From Bursaphelenchus xylophilus (taxonomy: Eukaryota; Nematoda; Chromadorea; Rhabditida; Aphelenchoididae): a stretch of DNA of 64,000 nucleotides. A model generated the notes under the pieces. It searched no databases, was not told the origin of the DNA, and worked only from the letters and a program-made list of their open reading frames with translations. Each line of letters begins with the position of its first letter. The first letter of the stretch is position 1. The translations under genes and the position numbers were made by a program. The stretch spans positions 13,077,291 through 13,141,290 of the forward strand of contig CAJFCV020000001.1 of NCBI GenBank assembly GCA_904066235.2. The letters run 5' to 3'. Positions 45,170-58,700 of the stretch are shown piece after piece.

Positions 45170-46705
45170 CCCTGTTTCCTATATTGTCATATCTTCCACT
45201 TCAACTCCTATGTAATTATCAAAACTTAGAATATTTCTAAAAGCATTGGTCTAGTGAATCTTTAACTTATATTCCCCCGACTGCCTCTGTAAAATCACTC
45301 GTCATACAATGCCCCAACCTATACTGCCAGTTATACGGAGAAAACCAACGAATTCAATCATCAAGTGCATTTTTTCGCCTTTTAGCAACTTTTTTCGCAT
45401 TTTCGTCTTTTTTAGCTATAATCTCAGATATTTTTGGGGTTTTTGTTCGATTTACGGGCTAGAAAGCTGAATTTTGAAGCTAAAAACTTGTATCTTGCTA
45501 AAACACTTCTATAAAAAAGGATTTTAGCGATTTTTCAGCGATCGCACAGTGCAATTCAACTCAAAATTCTTTGCACCGTGCGAAATTGTATTTTTCGATT
45601 TTTTCACCCCAAAACTTCGCTTCAAAAAAATTTTTGCCTGTAAGTCCAACAATTAGACCCCTCTCCTCCTATTCGTCACGTATTTGTATTCATAGTTGTA
45701 CCCATCGGCCCGGCTTGCCAGTCCCGAACCTAATACCCCACCAACCTAAAACAATGTGTTATACCCCGCCCAAATGTGTTATATCCGTCCGTCTGTCCTT
45801 CGAATTCACATTTCAAATTTTCTTCTTCGGTGCAAATTCCATTCTCCCACCCATATTTTTACAGTACGTTATATGCAGTAATCCCCGTTATGCCCCTAAA
45901 CCGGTACTTGCAAGAGAAAGCGTAAAAACAAAAAAAAAACGATTGGAACCCCATGTGACATGTCTACTGTAGCTGCTGCGGCTTCTCAACCTCATAAACA
46001 ATACTATTATTTGTCTTTTTTTTCTCTCGTGAATTGACGAGTGTCAATAAGTTATATAAACATTACATTTATTGCTGGAGATTCGTTTGGATTAATAAAA
46101 AAAATGAAATGGAGATCATCAGAGTTCAAATAAGATCCGGTTCCATCAACGAATCCCGAAAAACAACGCCGAAAAATGGATTTCTGACCATCTGAACCTA
46201 CTACAATATAATTAAGCACTGATTTTAACTTCACACCAATTAATTTCGTGATTTTGATTGGTTCAACACCTAGAATAGCCAATGAATTTCAACTTGCACA
46301 TCAAATTTCCACAAAATACCAAAAAAACAAAGAATATTTATATCCGCGAGCTGCGGCCGAGAGTGTCACAGTTGACGCAAAAAAGCAACACTTGACATGG
46401 GTAAGTTTCTTTTTTTTTGCGGAGAATAAAATCTTGAAGAGTTTCAGGTAGTTTGGGCCGTATTGCGGGTAATTGTTGGTGTATGAATTGGCTTTTGATT
46501 TATGGACATCTAAAATAATATAATTTGGGTCGTAAAACATTTTTTTTGATGTCGCAGGTTTAGATCATGTAGTGTAACCTTGTTCTTGCTCTATTATAAG
46601 GTGTTAGTCCTTTTTTAAGCAGAAGATTTGCCTTCTTCGCGTCTATCCGGCCTTATTTTAGCTGTTTTAGGTGTAAAATCTTTATATTGATTGTGCGAAA
46701 ATTTC
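45170..46705. other. MED12 upstream region with ambiguous transcript signals
   Basis: GCACAGTGC/GCACCGTGC words stand at about 45544-45585. At 46052-46282 the minus strand is open for about 72 codons ending at a stop and beginning just after an acceptor-like ATTCTAG. I do not recognise the product (it includes VVGSDGQKSIFRRCFSGF). On the plus strand, about 46399-46446 is a 48-nt segment with GTAAGT...GTTTCAG, an ideal short intron. I cannot assemble a gene on either strand. Confidence 0.35.
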
Positions 46706-46707
46706 AG
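46701..46707 (+). promoter_or_regulatory. MED12: Candidate trans-splice acceptor of MED12
   Basis: AATTTCAG is followed by a 23-nt leader to the ATG at 46731. An in-frame TAG within the leader excludes upstream coding. Confidence 0.6.
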
Positions 46708-46730
46708 GTGGTCGATTCTAGTCGCTGAAG

Positions 46731-49700
46731 ATGTCTTCAGCCTCCACACCTCATGTATTTTCGATCCACCAGGTGGGAGCCGAGAAGCGGCCCTTCCGGA
46801 AGCACAAAATGCCTCCCGACGTTTATCCACAAGACCCCAAGCAAGAGGAAGATTCGATGAGCACAGAGCGCTTGCGGAAAGGTTTCATCGTTCAAGTGCC
46901 GGCGTGCGAGAGCGACAGCTATGTGGCCAAGGTAATCTTTTACTTTTGCTCTTCATTTTTTAGGTCTTACCGGCAGCAAAATCGAAAAATTGTTTTAGAA
47001 CGCCAAAAGCTTGGAGGACGCGCTTTCTCGAGCCTCCAAGCTGATCAAGAATGTGATTCAGCAGAAGGACGAGCACAACAAGTTCCAGTTGGACAAGAAG
47101 AAGCAGAAAGACTTTACTTTTCAAGGCTTCTACAATCCAAGTGTGAGTTGCGACCCGTTTTTTCGAAATTCTCCATGTTTAGGCGCAAAAAGACAAGAGC
47201 AACTGGTATGATGAGCTCGCCAAGGGCCGAGGTCTGTCGGCGTTGGTGAAAAAGCTACCCAGCATCAAGAAGGATGGACTGGAGGTCCTGTTCCAATCAA
47301 AAGTTCCGCTGCCTCGAGCGATTTGGTGCATCAAAATGAATCAAATTGGGATGATGCTGCAGCAAACTCAACAAAATCGAGTGAAGAAGCAGTTGGATCA
47401 GATCAAGATTGTAGCGTCGTTCCTCAAAGGACAGTTGAAGAAACTGGATAATCCACAAGTGAGAATTTTGAATTTTTGCTTGACTTTTAGGCTTCTAAAA
47501 TTGGAAAGGCTGTTTGACACCTAAAATAAGGTAATTTTTGCCGAAAAAAGAGGATTTGAGGGATGGCAAGCTGGTCCGTTCTACGATATCACTTTTTTGA
47601 AGATTTTACGGTTTGAAAACGAGTAATTTTCCGTAAAAACGTCTAAATTTTTTTTGGAGGCATCTAAAATAAGGTAATTTTTTGTCGAAAAAAGTGGTTT
47701 GAAGATGTGTAAAGCATTTCTACTCCTTTCTGATGGCTTTTTAAAGGATTTTTTGGCCTTGAATGGATTGTTTTTCACATTTCCTGCAAAATTTGCCAAA
47801 TTTTTTATATTGTACTTGGTAAAAAAAAAATTTCAATTTTAGCTCTCCGCCTCCGAAATCACTCAGATCTACCAAAGATGGCCCTATTATCTCACTCTGT
47901 TCAAAAATTGCTTCGAAGAAGGCGTTCTGGATCGACAGGAATTCCTTTTTGAGCTCTGCGATCTCCTCACGGAATATATGAACTTCCCCTTGGATCGACC
48001 TCATGTCTTCAGATTATTAATAAATTTCACAGCCAATTTTGTGGACATAGCGGTGCAGAATGTGATCGTCGCCAGGAGATTCGGGTACATCTGTGCATAT
48101 CGATTGGACAAGTATTTGAAGGATTATGAGAGGAGATTTGGGTAAGAATTTGATGTTTTTTTGGCGTTTAGGTATTGTTCGATGGGAATTCGGAGAGAAT
48201 ATGGGTGGATTTGAGTGTTGAACGTATTTTGGGGCACGGAAAAGATGATTTATCAAAAAAAAATTCGGATTTTTTGAGGAAAATTATCAAAAATGACGAT
48301 AAAAAGGGTTAAATCGGAAATTTTGGAGAAAATTGAAGGTTTTGAATTGTGAATTATTGAGCTGTATATTATTTGGATGTCAAGGGACGGCTTTGGAAAC
48401 ATAAAATTTTTTTTTGAAAATCCCCGAAAAATTTGGTCAGGGGGGACCAAGGCGATTTTTTTTTGATGTTTTTTAAAAAAAATTTGTCACTGTTTTGGAA
48501 AACGCTTCATAAGATGATTTACTATGCCTCATAGACGCTGTAAATTTCATTTCCGGCAATTGGTTTTGGCGATATCCAAAATTTTGAGCAAAAATTTTTT
48601 TACTTGACCTAGTATAATATTTTTGATATTTTTGCCCATAATGCCACTTCAAAATCCCTGTTTCAGCGCCTATTCCGACATCTCCAAAGTGATCAGCGAG
48701 TACGAGCATTGCGCCGCGCAATGCTCGTACTTCAAAAATTGTCAAAAAAGTTGGTCAGGGGGGACCAAGGCGATTTTTTTTTGAAAAAAAAATTTTGTCA
48801 ATTTTTCGGACAACGCTTTATAAGATGATTTACTATGCCCCATAGACGCTGTAAACTCCATTTCTGGCAGTTGAGTTTAGCGATATCCTCAATTTTCCGC
48901 ATTTTTTTTTACTTGACCTAGTATAATATTTTTGATATTTTTGCCCATAAAAGTCGTTTATAACCCCTGTTTCAGCGCCTATTCCGACATTTCCGAAGTG
49001 ATCAGCGAGTACGAGCACTGCGCCGCACATCGCGTGATTATTTTGACGCTTTCCGGCATGCTCCGCGCACTGATCATCGACTGCCCGGCCGCTTTCGTTT
49101 GGAACCCATCGGACGTGAAGAGCGGCACACCGGACCAACTGGCCGGCTCGCCGTTGGACAAGTTCTCACGAGTGGAACAGTTCCTCCTGGACTGTTATTT
49201 CCCGTCCATTCCGAGGGCCAAGGAGATCTTGAAACGACGCCTTCATGAGATCCGATCCAGGAGCCAGAATGTGGAAAATAAGTGGGCCAGAGAGTCGGGA
49301 AGCCAAAAGGGATTTTGTAAGGGATTTTTGAGCATTTGAAATGCGATTTTTTGGGGGAGTTTTGAGGAAATTTGTTGAAATTTTGCCTTTTTATATTGTT
49401 TTAGGTAGAAATTGATGGTTTAAGGTTGAGGATGGGTTTTAGGTGGAATTTTTAAAATTTTTATATGATTTTTGGGATTTTCAAGAAGATTGGAGTATTA
49501 GAAAGCAAGATTTTTTGGATTTTAAGAGGAAAAATTGAAAATTTTATATTACTTTAGGTAGTCATGATGAATTGAAAGGTGAATTGGATGATTTAGAAGG
49601 GATTTTGAGGTGATTTGGGACGTTGGAAGCTTACTTTGGAGTTGAAGAAGACAAATTTTTAGATTTTCAGAAGAAAAAATTGAAAATTTTATATTACTTT

Positions 49701-52700
49701 AGGTGAAAATGAGAGATTTTAAGTGAAATTTGATGTTTTCAAAAGATTTTTTAGCTTGTTTAGACCAATAAAATGGAATTTTCGATATAATTTAGACGGA
49801 ATTTTTAGATTTTTTGATGAAAAATTGAAAATTTTATATTATTTTAGGTAATATTGGCAAAAAATTTTTTGTGAATTTTTTCTTGAAACAATATTTTAGG
49901 ATGATTTGTATTATTTTTAAAATTTTTTGGGTTATTGAGATGACGGATTTTTTAGATTTTTCAACGAAAAAATCCAATTTTTTGCTTTGGTGGTCATGGT
50001 GAATATAACCTCAAATTCCCCCGAATTTTCAGACCGAATCGTCAACCTCTGCATCAGCGTGGTGTCGGCATTAGACATGTTCGAAGCGACGGCCAAGAAT
50101 TCATTTTCCAATTTGTACAAGACCGTCTTCAACGAGAGTTTTTCCGGCTCGGTGGATGCTGAAGTAAGTGAAAAATTTTAAAATTTTTTCCCTTCGAAAT
50201 TTAGAACCAAATGGAAATGGTGTTCCGCATCAAGTGCTGCCTCCAATGGGCCATCATCAGCGAACGCGAAGGCACGTATCGCGCCCTGGTCGTCGCCAAA
50301 TTGCTGGCCCTCCGAGTGGCCCTAAGCGAGACGAAAAATTTCTCACCGTTTTGCGGATTCAAACTCCAAGACTTGCTGATCGACTACATCACGCATGACG
50401 CCCCACAAATCGACCAGCCGAACTACCGCAAGGAGTATGGGAACATGATTCACTTGTTCATGGAGCTCCAAAGATTCGGCCTTTTTTGTCATGATTCGTA
50501 TGTTAGAAGTGAGTTTGGGGAAACGGTTTTTTTGCAGTGTGAGATGTGGAGCTTTGAGGAGGGCTTTGAAGTCGTTTTGGGATTTGAAAGCAAAAAAAAA
50601 TTTTTTATCCGAGGAGTACATAAATTATGGTAAGGGGGGACCAAGGCAAAAAATGAGTTCAGATTTTTTTCAAAATTTTTCGGTGAAAAATAGGCCTGGG
50701 AACTCCTAAATACTTTGTCTTTGCTTTCCACACATTTATTTTGAAATAGCAACCTTCGGAGAGATGTTATACGATGAAACATGTTTAGTCGTATAAAATG
50801 TCACCAGATAAAATTATTGAATTGTATACTTTTAATGGGCTCTGAAAGAAACTGTGAAGATTTTAGCACTGCTTTCGGCACATTTTAATTTTTAAACAGC
50901 GACTTCAGGTGACATGTTATACGATGAAACGTGTTTGATCGTATAAAATGTCGATAATTAAAATTATTGAGTTTTATATTTGTAATGAGCTATAAAAGAA
51001 GCTGTGAAGGTTTAGCACGTGCGTTTCACACATTATTTTTTAAACAGCGACTTCAGGTGACATGTTATATGATGAAACATTTTTGATCGTATAAAATACC
51101 TCCGAACGAAATCAAGTAAATGTGTAATCGACCATAGAATAACTGAAAGTTTAGGCTGATGCTGTTCACATTTCACTCGCAATCGGTAGCAATTTAAAAT
51201 GAAAAATTAAACTTTTTTGATTTTTTTCAGGTCTTCTCCGTTGCGGCCTTCTGAATTCCCCGATAGTCCAAAAAATTGTCGAATTGAACCCCGGGTCCTC
51301 GTTTTCACCCACGAAATCAATCGATGATCTGGAACGGCAGGACTCTTCCACTCCAGTGAAGCATGCAGAACCTGTTGGCGGAGTAATTTCATTTATTCCA
51401 CCGGTCGATAATTCGCCGATGCCTGTTCTTCAGAAACCGAAATGCGATAGGCAAGTGGTTTTTAGGGGATTTGGAAGCGATTTAAAAAAAAATGTTTTTT
51501 TGAAATTTTTTCGGATTTTTTAATTAAAAAAACTTTTTTATAATATCGGATGACTTTTTAAAATGATTTTTTGCATTTTTCAAGTTCTTTAATTTTATTT
51601 TTTTTATATTTTTTGGATTTTTTTAAATTTTTTTATTATAAGGATGAGTTTTTAAATGATTTTTGGCATTTTCTATTTATTTTATTCGATTTTTTTGCTT
51701 TTTTTGTAATACTTTTTTTTTGAAATTAAAAAATTTTTTTGGTTTTTTTAACGAACTTTTTCTTTTCAGCCCATGGAAAGAGCGCAGATCCTCCTCGGAA
51801 GACTCGTTGGACTCGGACGAAAAGAAAGAAGAGCTGGCTTGGCTGTTGCCGGACCCCGCAATCGTCCAGGACGAGCATTTATACCTGGATAATCCACCTG
51901 GCTTGACGGTCCATGAACGGTTCTTACTGCAGCTCCCGATTGAACAGGTAAAAAAAATTTATTTTTGATTTTTTTTTTATTTTTATGATACGAGAAATTC
52001 TATTTTTTTTTTATTTTTGTCAATTTTATTATTTTTTTAAATTTTTTTAACGAAGTGTTTGGTTTTTTTTTAATTTTTTTTTATTTTTAAAATACTAGAA
52101 ATTCAATTTTTTCATTTTTTTTTTATTTTTTTTCATTTTTTTAATTTTTTTAAAATTTTTTAACGAAATTTTTGGTTTTTTCTGAATTTTTTTATTTTTA
52201 AAATACGAGAAATTCTATTTTTTTTTTATTTTTTTTTAATTTTTTTATTTTTTTTAATTTTTTTTATATTTTGAAATTTTTTTAACGAAATTTTTGGTTT
52301 TTTTTTTTTTTTTTTTTTATTTTTAAAATACGAGAAATTCTATTTTTTTTTTATTTTTTTTTAATTTTTTAATTTTTTTTAATTTTTTTTATTTTTTGAA
52401 TTTTTTTTAACGAAATTTTTGGTTTTTTTTTATTTTTTTTTATTTTTAAAATACGAGAAATTCAATTTTTTTATTTTTTTTTTTTTATTTTTTTCATTCT
52501 TTTTTTATTTTTTTTTATTTTTTAACGAAATTTTTGGTTTTTTAAATTTTTTTAGAAATTTTTTCAATTTTTTAGACCGAAGAGAACCGAGAATGCCGAA
52601 ACCAACGCCTCTGCTTCGTCTACGGCGCCTCCGCGGAGTGGGATTCGGCCAAAAATCAGCTGAACCAAATCTCGGCCGAGATTTCGAAAATCTGGCAAAA

Positions 52701-55700
52701 GAAAAATTGCTACCAATTCAAGGCCGGCTCCATGGAATTCGGCCTCAAAACCAGGGCCAAAGGCGGCGACGAGACCTCGGAATTCCGGCAGTTGACCTAC
52801 AACGACCAACTGGTGGTCGTCGGGAAATGCGTGGACTCCTTCATGAACGCGATTTATGAGTTTTTGGACCAAAAAACGGTCCACATACCTACTGCGGAGG
52901 GCCTAGATGTGATTTGTTTGATGATGGAGGACTGTAAATATATCTCGGGCATCGTGGATTTGGCTCAGGAGGTGGGAATTTATAGTTTAGGAGGGGAAAA
53001 ATGAGAATTTTTATATTGTAGTAGGTGGGAAATGGAAGAAATTTATATTGTAGTAGGGGAAAAATGTGATGTTTGATGCTTTAGTGGGCAAAAGAGGCAA
53101 AAATTTATATTGTAGTAGGTAAAAAAAGTGAAAATTTATATTGTAGTAGGTGGGAAATGGAAGAAATTTATATTGTACTAGGTGAAAAATGTGATATTTT
53201 ATGTTTTGGCAGCGAAAGGGGCCAAAAATTTTTATTGTGGTAGGTAAAAAAAGTGGAAATTTATATTGTAGTAGGTGAGAAATGGAGGAAATTTATATCG
53301 TAATAGAGGGAAAATGTGATACTTTATGTTTTTGCAGGGAAAAGAGGCAAAAATTTATATTGTAGTAGGTAAAACAAGTGAAAATCTGTATAGTAGTAGG
53401 TGGGAAATGGAAGAAATTTGTATTGTAATAGGTCAAAAAAGTGATATTTGATGCTTTAATGGGCAAAAGAGGCAAAAAATTATGTTATAGTAGGTAAAAA
53501 AGTGAAAATTTATATTGTAGTAGGTGGGAAATGGAAGAAATTTATATTGTAGTAGGTGAAAAATGGGATATTTTACGTTTTTGCAGGGAAAGGAGCCAAA
53601 AATTCATATTGTAGTAGGTAAAAAAAGTGAAAATTTATATTGTAGTAGGGGAAAATTTGATATTTTATGTTTTTTGTAAGGAAAAGAGCCAAAATTTTAT
53701 ATTGTAGTGGATGAAAAAGTGAAAAAATTGAAAATAAAAACTGATTTTTAGGTCTAAAAATCCCAAAAAATGTAATTTTTGGGTGATTTCCGCCTTTTTC
53801 CAAGTAAAAATCCACGTTTTTTAGTTAATTCCCGTCCTACATGATGTGGAGAACTATATCGACACATTTGAATCGGATTACATGCCCGGATTCATCGCTT
53901 CCCAAATGGCTTATGTTCTGTGTTCGTATCTGGCCGCACATTCGGACTACTTTTTTTGCTCAAAAGGAGCTCCTGAAGTGGTTTTGAGGTAAAAATTTGA
54001 GTTGTAATCGGAGATTGAAGCCGGAAAAGACCAATATTTTGCAGTATTGGGAAATTTTATGATCTTTGTGCTATCCTGGATTGATTACAGCCAAGAAAAA
54101 GCTCGAAAACGATCAAAAAGACATCGAAATCTTAGAGAGGTCGATGTGAAGCTTTTTGAAGTCAAATTCAGACCTCAAGGATCACTTTTTGACCATTTTG
54201 TCGAATGAAAAATCATTGAAACTGACTGAAAAACTTATTTTTTGGTCGTAGTGGACTTTAATTCAGAGTAAAATACGGTTTTTATCCATGGAAAAATCGA
54301 AATGACCCCGAATTTGATGCGAAAGATGTAAAAGGGAACCAAAAAGACGGTTGAATTAGAAGAGATATAGCGGGGTTTTTGAGGGCTCTTACGGTTCGAA
54401 AAATGCCTCAAAAGGTCTCAGCATCTGCTCTATTCAGTTGAGAAAGCAGAATAATAGGAATAGAGCAGATGCTGAGACCTTTGGAGACATTTTTCGAACC
54501 GCAAAGGTCCTCAAGAAACCGTTGTTGCTCTCTTCTACAGTGACGGAAATGATCCAGTGGCAAGAAGTGTGCCATTTTGCATCCGGGAAGTATCAAAAAA
54601 TGTAGTAAAATGTTTCCCTCTCCAACTAAAAAAACTCCGTTTTGAAGTCGCGTTTTTGAAATCGGAGTTTTTTCACTTGGAGAGGGAAGCATTTCGCCAC
54701 ATTTTTGATACTTCCCGGATGCAAAATGGTACGTTTTTTTGCCACTGGATCAGGTCCGACACTGTTATTCAGCCGCCTTTTTGGTTCTCTTTTACATTTT
54801 TCGCATCGAATTCGGGGTCATTTTGGTCTTTTCATCGATAAAAAACTGCATTTTACTCGGAGGTTTAAAGTCCACTATGAGTAAAAAATAAGTTTTGCAG
54901 TCAGTGCCAATGCTTTTTCATTCGACAAAATAGTCAAAAAGTGATCCTTGAGTTTTTTTGAATTTGGCTTCAAAAGGCTTCGCATCGACCTTTCTAAGAA
55001 TTCGACGTATTTTTGATCGTTTTCGAGCTTTTTCTTGACTGTAATCAATCGAGAATAGCATAAGGGTTATAAAATTTTCTAATACTGCAAAATATTGGTC
55101 TTTTCCGGCACGGCAGAAGGGTCATAAATTGCCCGGCATTGCGAAATATTGATTTTTTTATCAAAAAAGTGGTAATATTACGGAAATTACTAGTATTTTC
55201 GTCTTTCCAGCCTCTCCAAAACCTTTGATCAAGCGATCCGCGGCCAGGGCTACCCTCAAACCGGCTGGTCTCGGTCGGTAATTCAGTTCATTTGGAACGC
55301 TCGAACCATTTTAATCGATGCCGGCTTGGTTTCAAGCCATCAATTGCACGGCCTAAAGCAAGATTTCCGCCGAAATTTCTACGAAGACATCCCCCGATCC
55401 ACACCGGAGACCCTCAAATACAACCCCGAATTGTGGATGGACATGCTGGATGGAGTGAAACGCGTCTTTGATTACGAATTGTACAAACTTCACTTGCCCA
55501 GCGTGGAAGACGACCACAGCAGATACAGTTTTGTGTGCAATGTGTTCAAAAAAGCCATGGAATTAAAAAATGACATGGAAAAGTAGGTTGGGAAGAATTT
55601 GGTGGAGCATTTTGAGGCGTTTTGAACTTTTCCCACGCTTGTTGCCAACGCACGGTGCAGTTTTCTGTTTTCTTTTTTCGTACAGTGCAGACCAACAAAA

Positions 55701-58700
55701 AAAGTTTGCACTGTGCAAAAAGAGAGAAAGATGAATGCACGGTGCAAAAGAAAATTTTTTGATTTTTTTCGCGAAAAACTTGGTGTAGGGGTTTTCGAGG
55801 GCGCTAATTTCGAAAATCATGTTCATTTTTTTTGAAGTTTACTAGTTTTCCTTAAGTAGTAGTGTTAAAAGTAATTTTTTAAAATTTTTCCAAAAATACT
55901 GGATTTAGGGGTTTTCGAGGGCGCTGATTTCGAAAATCGTGTTCATTTTTTCTGAGCTTTACTAGTGTTCCTTAAGTAGTAGTGTTAAAAAGTAACTTTT
56001 TGGAATTTTTCCAAAAATACTGGATTTAGGGATTTTCGAGGGTGCTGATTTCGAAAATCGTGTTCATTTTTTATGAAGCCGACTAGTTCCCGACCTGACT
56101 TAATAATGAGTCTTGACCATCATAATCAAGGATTGAGTCGATTTCCGGGGTTTTTTCAGCAACCACCGGCCTAGGTCACGACCCAGGCCGCGAGCTAGTA
56201 AAGTTCAGAAAAATATACACGATTTTCGAAATCGCCACCCTCGAAAACCCCTAAATCCAGTATTTTTGGAAAAATTTCAAAAAATTACTTTTTAACACCA
56301 CTACTTAAGGAAAGCTAGTAAAGTTCAGAAAAAATGAACACGATTTTCGAAATCACCACCCTCGAAAACCCCTGAACCAAGTTTTTCCCAAAAAAATCAA
56401 AAATTTTTCACCACGGGGTCGCTTTACTCCCATTTTGGGTGTTTTTTACACCAAAAAGCGATTTTTTTTGGGATTTTCAAGCATGTTTTTTCTTTTCTGG
56501 GAGATTTTTATTTCGATTTTCAGACTCACCGAGCTCGCCAATTTCTGCTCGCATGTCGCCGCTCAAAAACACATCGCCTCAACCCTGTACAACTGCATTT
56601 CCGAACTCTGCAATCCATCGCAGTCGAAGAAAATGTTCATCAAAGAAATCGGAGTCAATATTGATGACCCCTCTGTCCATTATTCATTGTCCGTTTTTAT
56701 TCTTTTGCTGGCTGCCAGATACTGCTTCAGTGTCCATGTTTTGATCCACACTTTGATCTACAATGTGGTCATCCCGACTGTTCATGATGACTCGCCGAGA
56801 ACTAGTGAGTTTTCGATTTTTTGGGGTTTTTGGGGGAAATTTGGGGAGAAATGTTGTGGGAAAAGGGTTTTTGGACCTTTTGTGAAGACTTATTGCGGTG
56901 TTTGGGTGGTAATTTTATTATTTTTTTTTTTGAAAAAAAAATTTTTTTGGAATTTTTTTGATGTCTAAAGTAAGGTCGGAAAATTTCTGAAAGATTTCCC
57001 TTTGCATTTATTACGATTTTTCATGCAAGGATTTACTTTAAATTTTGATTTTTCGCGCGAAAAAATAGAAATTTTTGTTATTTTTGACCAAAAATGGCCT
57101 TTAAAATGTTTGTAGAAGACTTTTTTCGGCTAAAATACGATTTTTAAAGAAAATTAGGCCTATAAAAAGCCTTATTAATATCACAAAAATGATGTTTTCC
57201 GACGGCGTATTTTACCGAAAAAATGGTCGATTAGACTTGCAAAATGAAAAAGAAAATTGATTTTTTTAACTTTACCATGCCTTTTTGGTCTCTAAATTTT
57301 TAATCTTGCTTTATTTTCCCCTAATTTCCCGTCTTCAGTCGCGCAGAACGTGAACGGTCTCTGCTTGACGCTGCGGATTTTGACGGGCCTAGTCACCGCC
57401 TCGGACCGCCCATTCCAACTCAAAGCCGAGGAATCGCGCGTCCAGAAGCCGCTCGGCCAAATCCGCGCCCTCCGCATGCTCCAGATCAACGAAATGGACA
57501 AAATAATCTTCCCCCTCCTGTCGGCAGTCGCCCTCTTGAACGAGAATGTGAAAAAAGACCGCAACAATCGACCACTCCTCACCGCCATTGTGAAATGCTC
57601 GCTGCTGGCGATGTGCGAAGAGGAGTGGGTGGCCAAGCGAATGTTTTGGATATGCGAGAATGATCTGGCAACGGAAACGGACCAAAAACAAAAGAAGGAC
57701 GAATTATTTAGTTGCCAGAAGCTGAAGGATAACTCGGTGGTGAGTGGAGGGGAATGTAATTGGGTAGATTGGGCAGATTGGACAGATTGGTCATCTTGAC
57801 CAGTCGAAAAAATCGGAAATGAAAATTTTTGGGCTTGGTTTTTGAATTTGCCGACTTAAATTTGACTGGTCATAATGGGAAGATTGTCATGTTGACCGGT
57901 CAAAAATGGGCAGATTGGTCATATTGACCCGTCAAAAAACCAAAATTCCATTTTTTTGGACTTGTTTTTTTAAGTTGCCCGCAAAGTTTGACCGGTCAGA
58001 GTGGGCAGATTGGTAATCTTGACCGGTCGAGAAAGTCGTATATTCTGATTTTTGGACTTGATTTTTGAATTTTACCACATAAATTTTACCTGTCAGATTG
58101 GGCAGATTGGCCATGTTAACCGGACATGAAAGGTCGAACATTAAAAATTTTTGGCTTGTTTTTTTAATTTGACCGGTAAAAATGGGCAGATTGGTCATAT
58201 TGACCCGTCAAAAAAATCAAAATTCCGTTTTTTTGGACTTGTTTTTTTAAGTTGACCGGTCATAATGGGCATATTTGGAATGTTGACCGCTCAAAAAATC
58301 GAAAAGTCCATTTTTTGGGCTCGAGTCTTGAATTTGACCACATTAATTTGACCGGTCATAATGGGCAGATTGGTCATGTTGACCGGTCGAGAAAACTGTA
58401 TATTCCGATTTTTGGGCATGATTTTTGAATTTGACCACATTTATTTGACCGGTCAGATTGGGAAAATTAGTCATCTTGACCGGTCAAGAAAATCGAAAAT
58501 TCAAACTTTTGGATTTAATTTTTGAATTTGACCACATTAATTTCACCGGTCATGTTGTTCAACTTGACCGGGCATTTACAAAAAAAAATTTTTTTTGCCT
58601 AAATTACCGCTTATTCCCGAATTTTCAGGGCCAACATCTCCTCCGACTAGCCCTGCGCCGTCGAGCCGAACGAAAAATCAAAAACGAACTCATCATCTGC

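Noticed and set aside
51455..51460. GT donor (CAA|GTGGTT) for MED12 exon 8
   Set aside because: It shifts exon 9 into a frame that stops; the adjacent GC donor keeps the conserved frame.
52995..53730. CRISPR-like regular repeats
   Set aside because: Units are AT-rich, variable in length and have no constant-repeat/unique-spacer pattern; the context is a eukaryotic intron.
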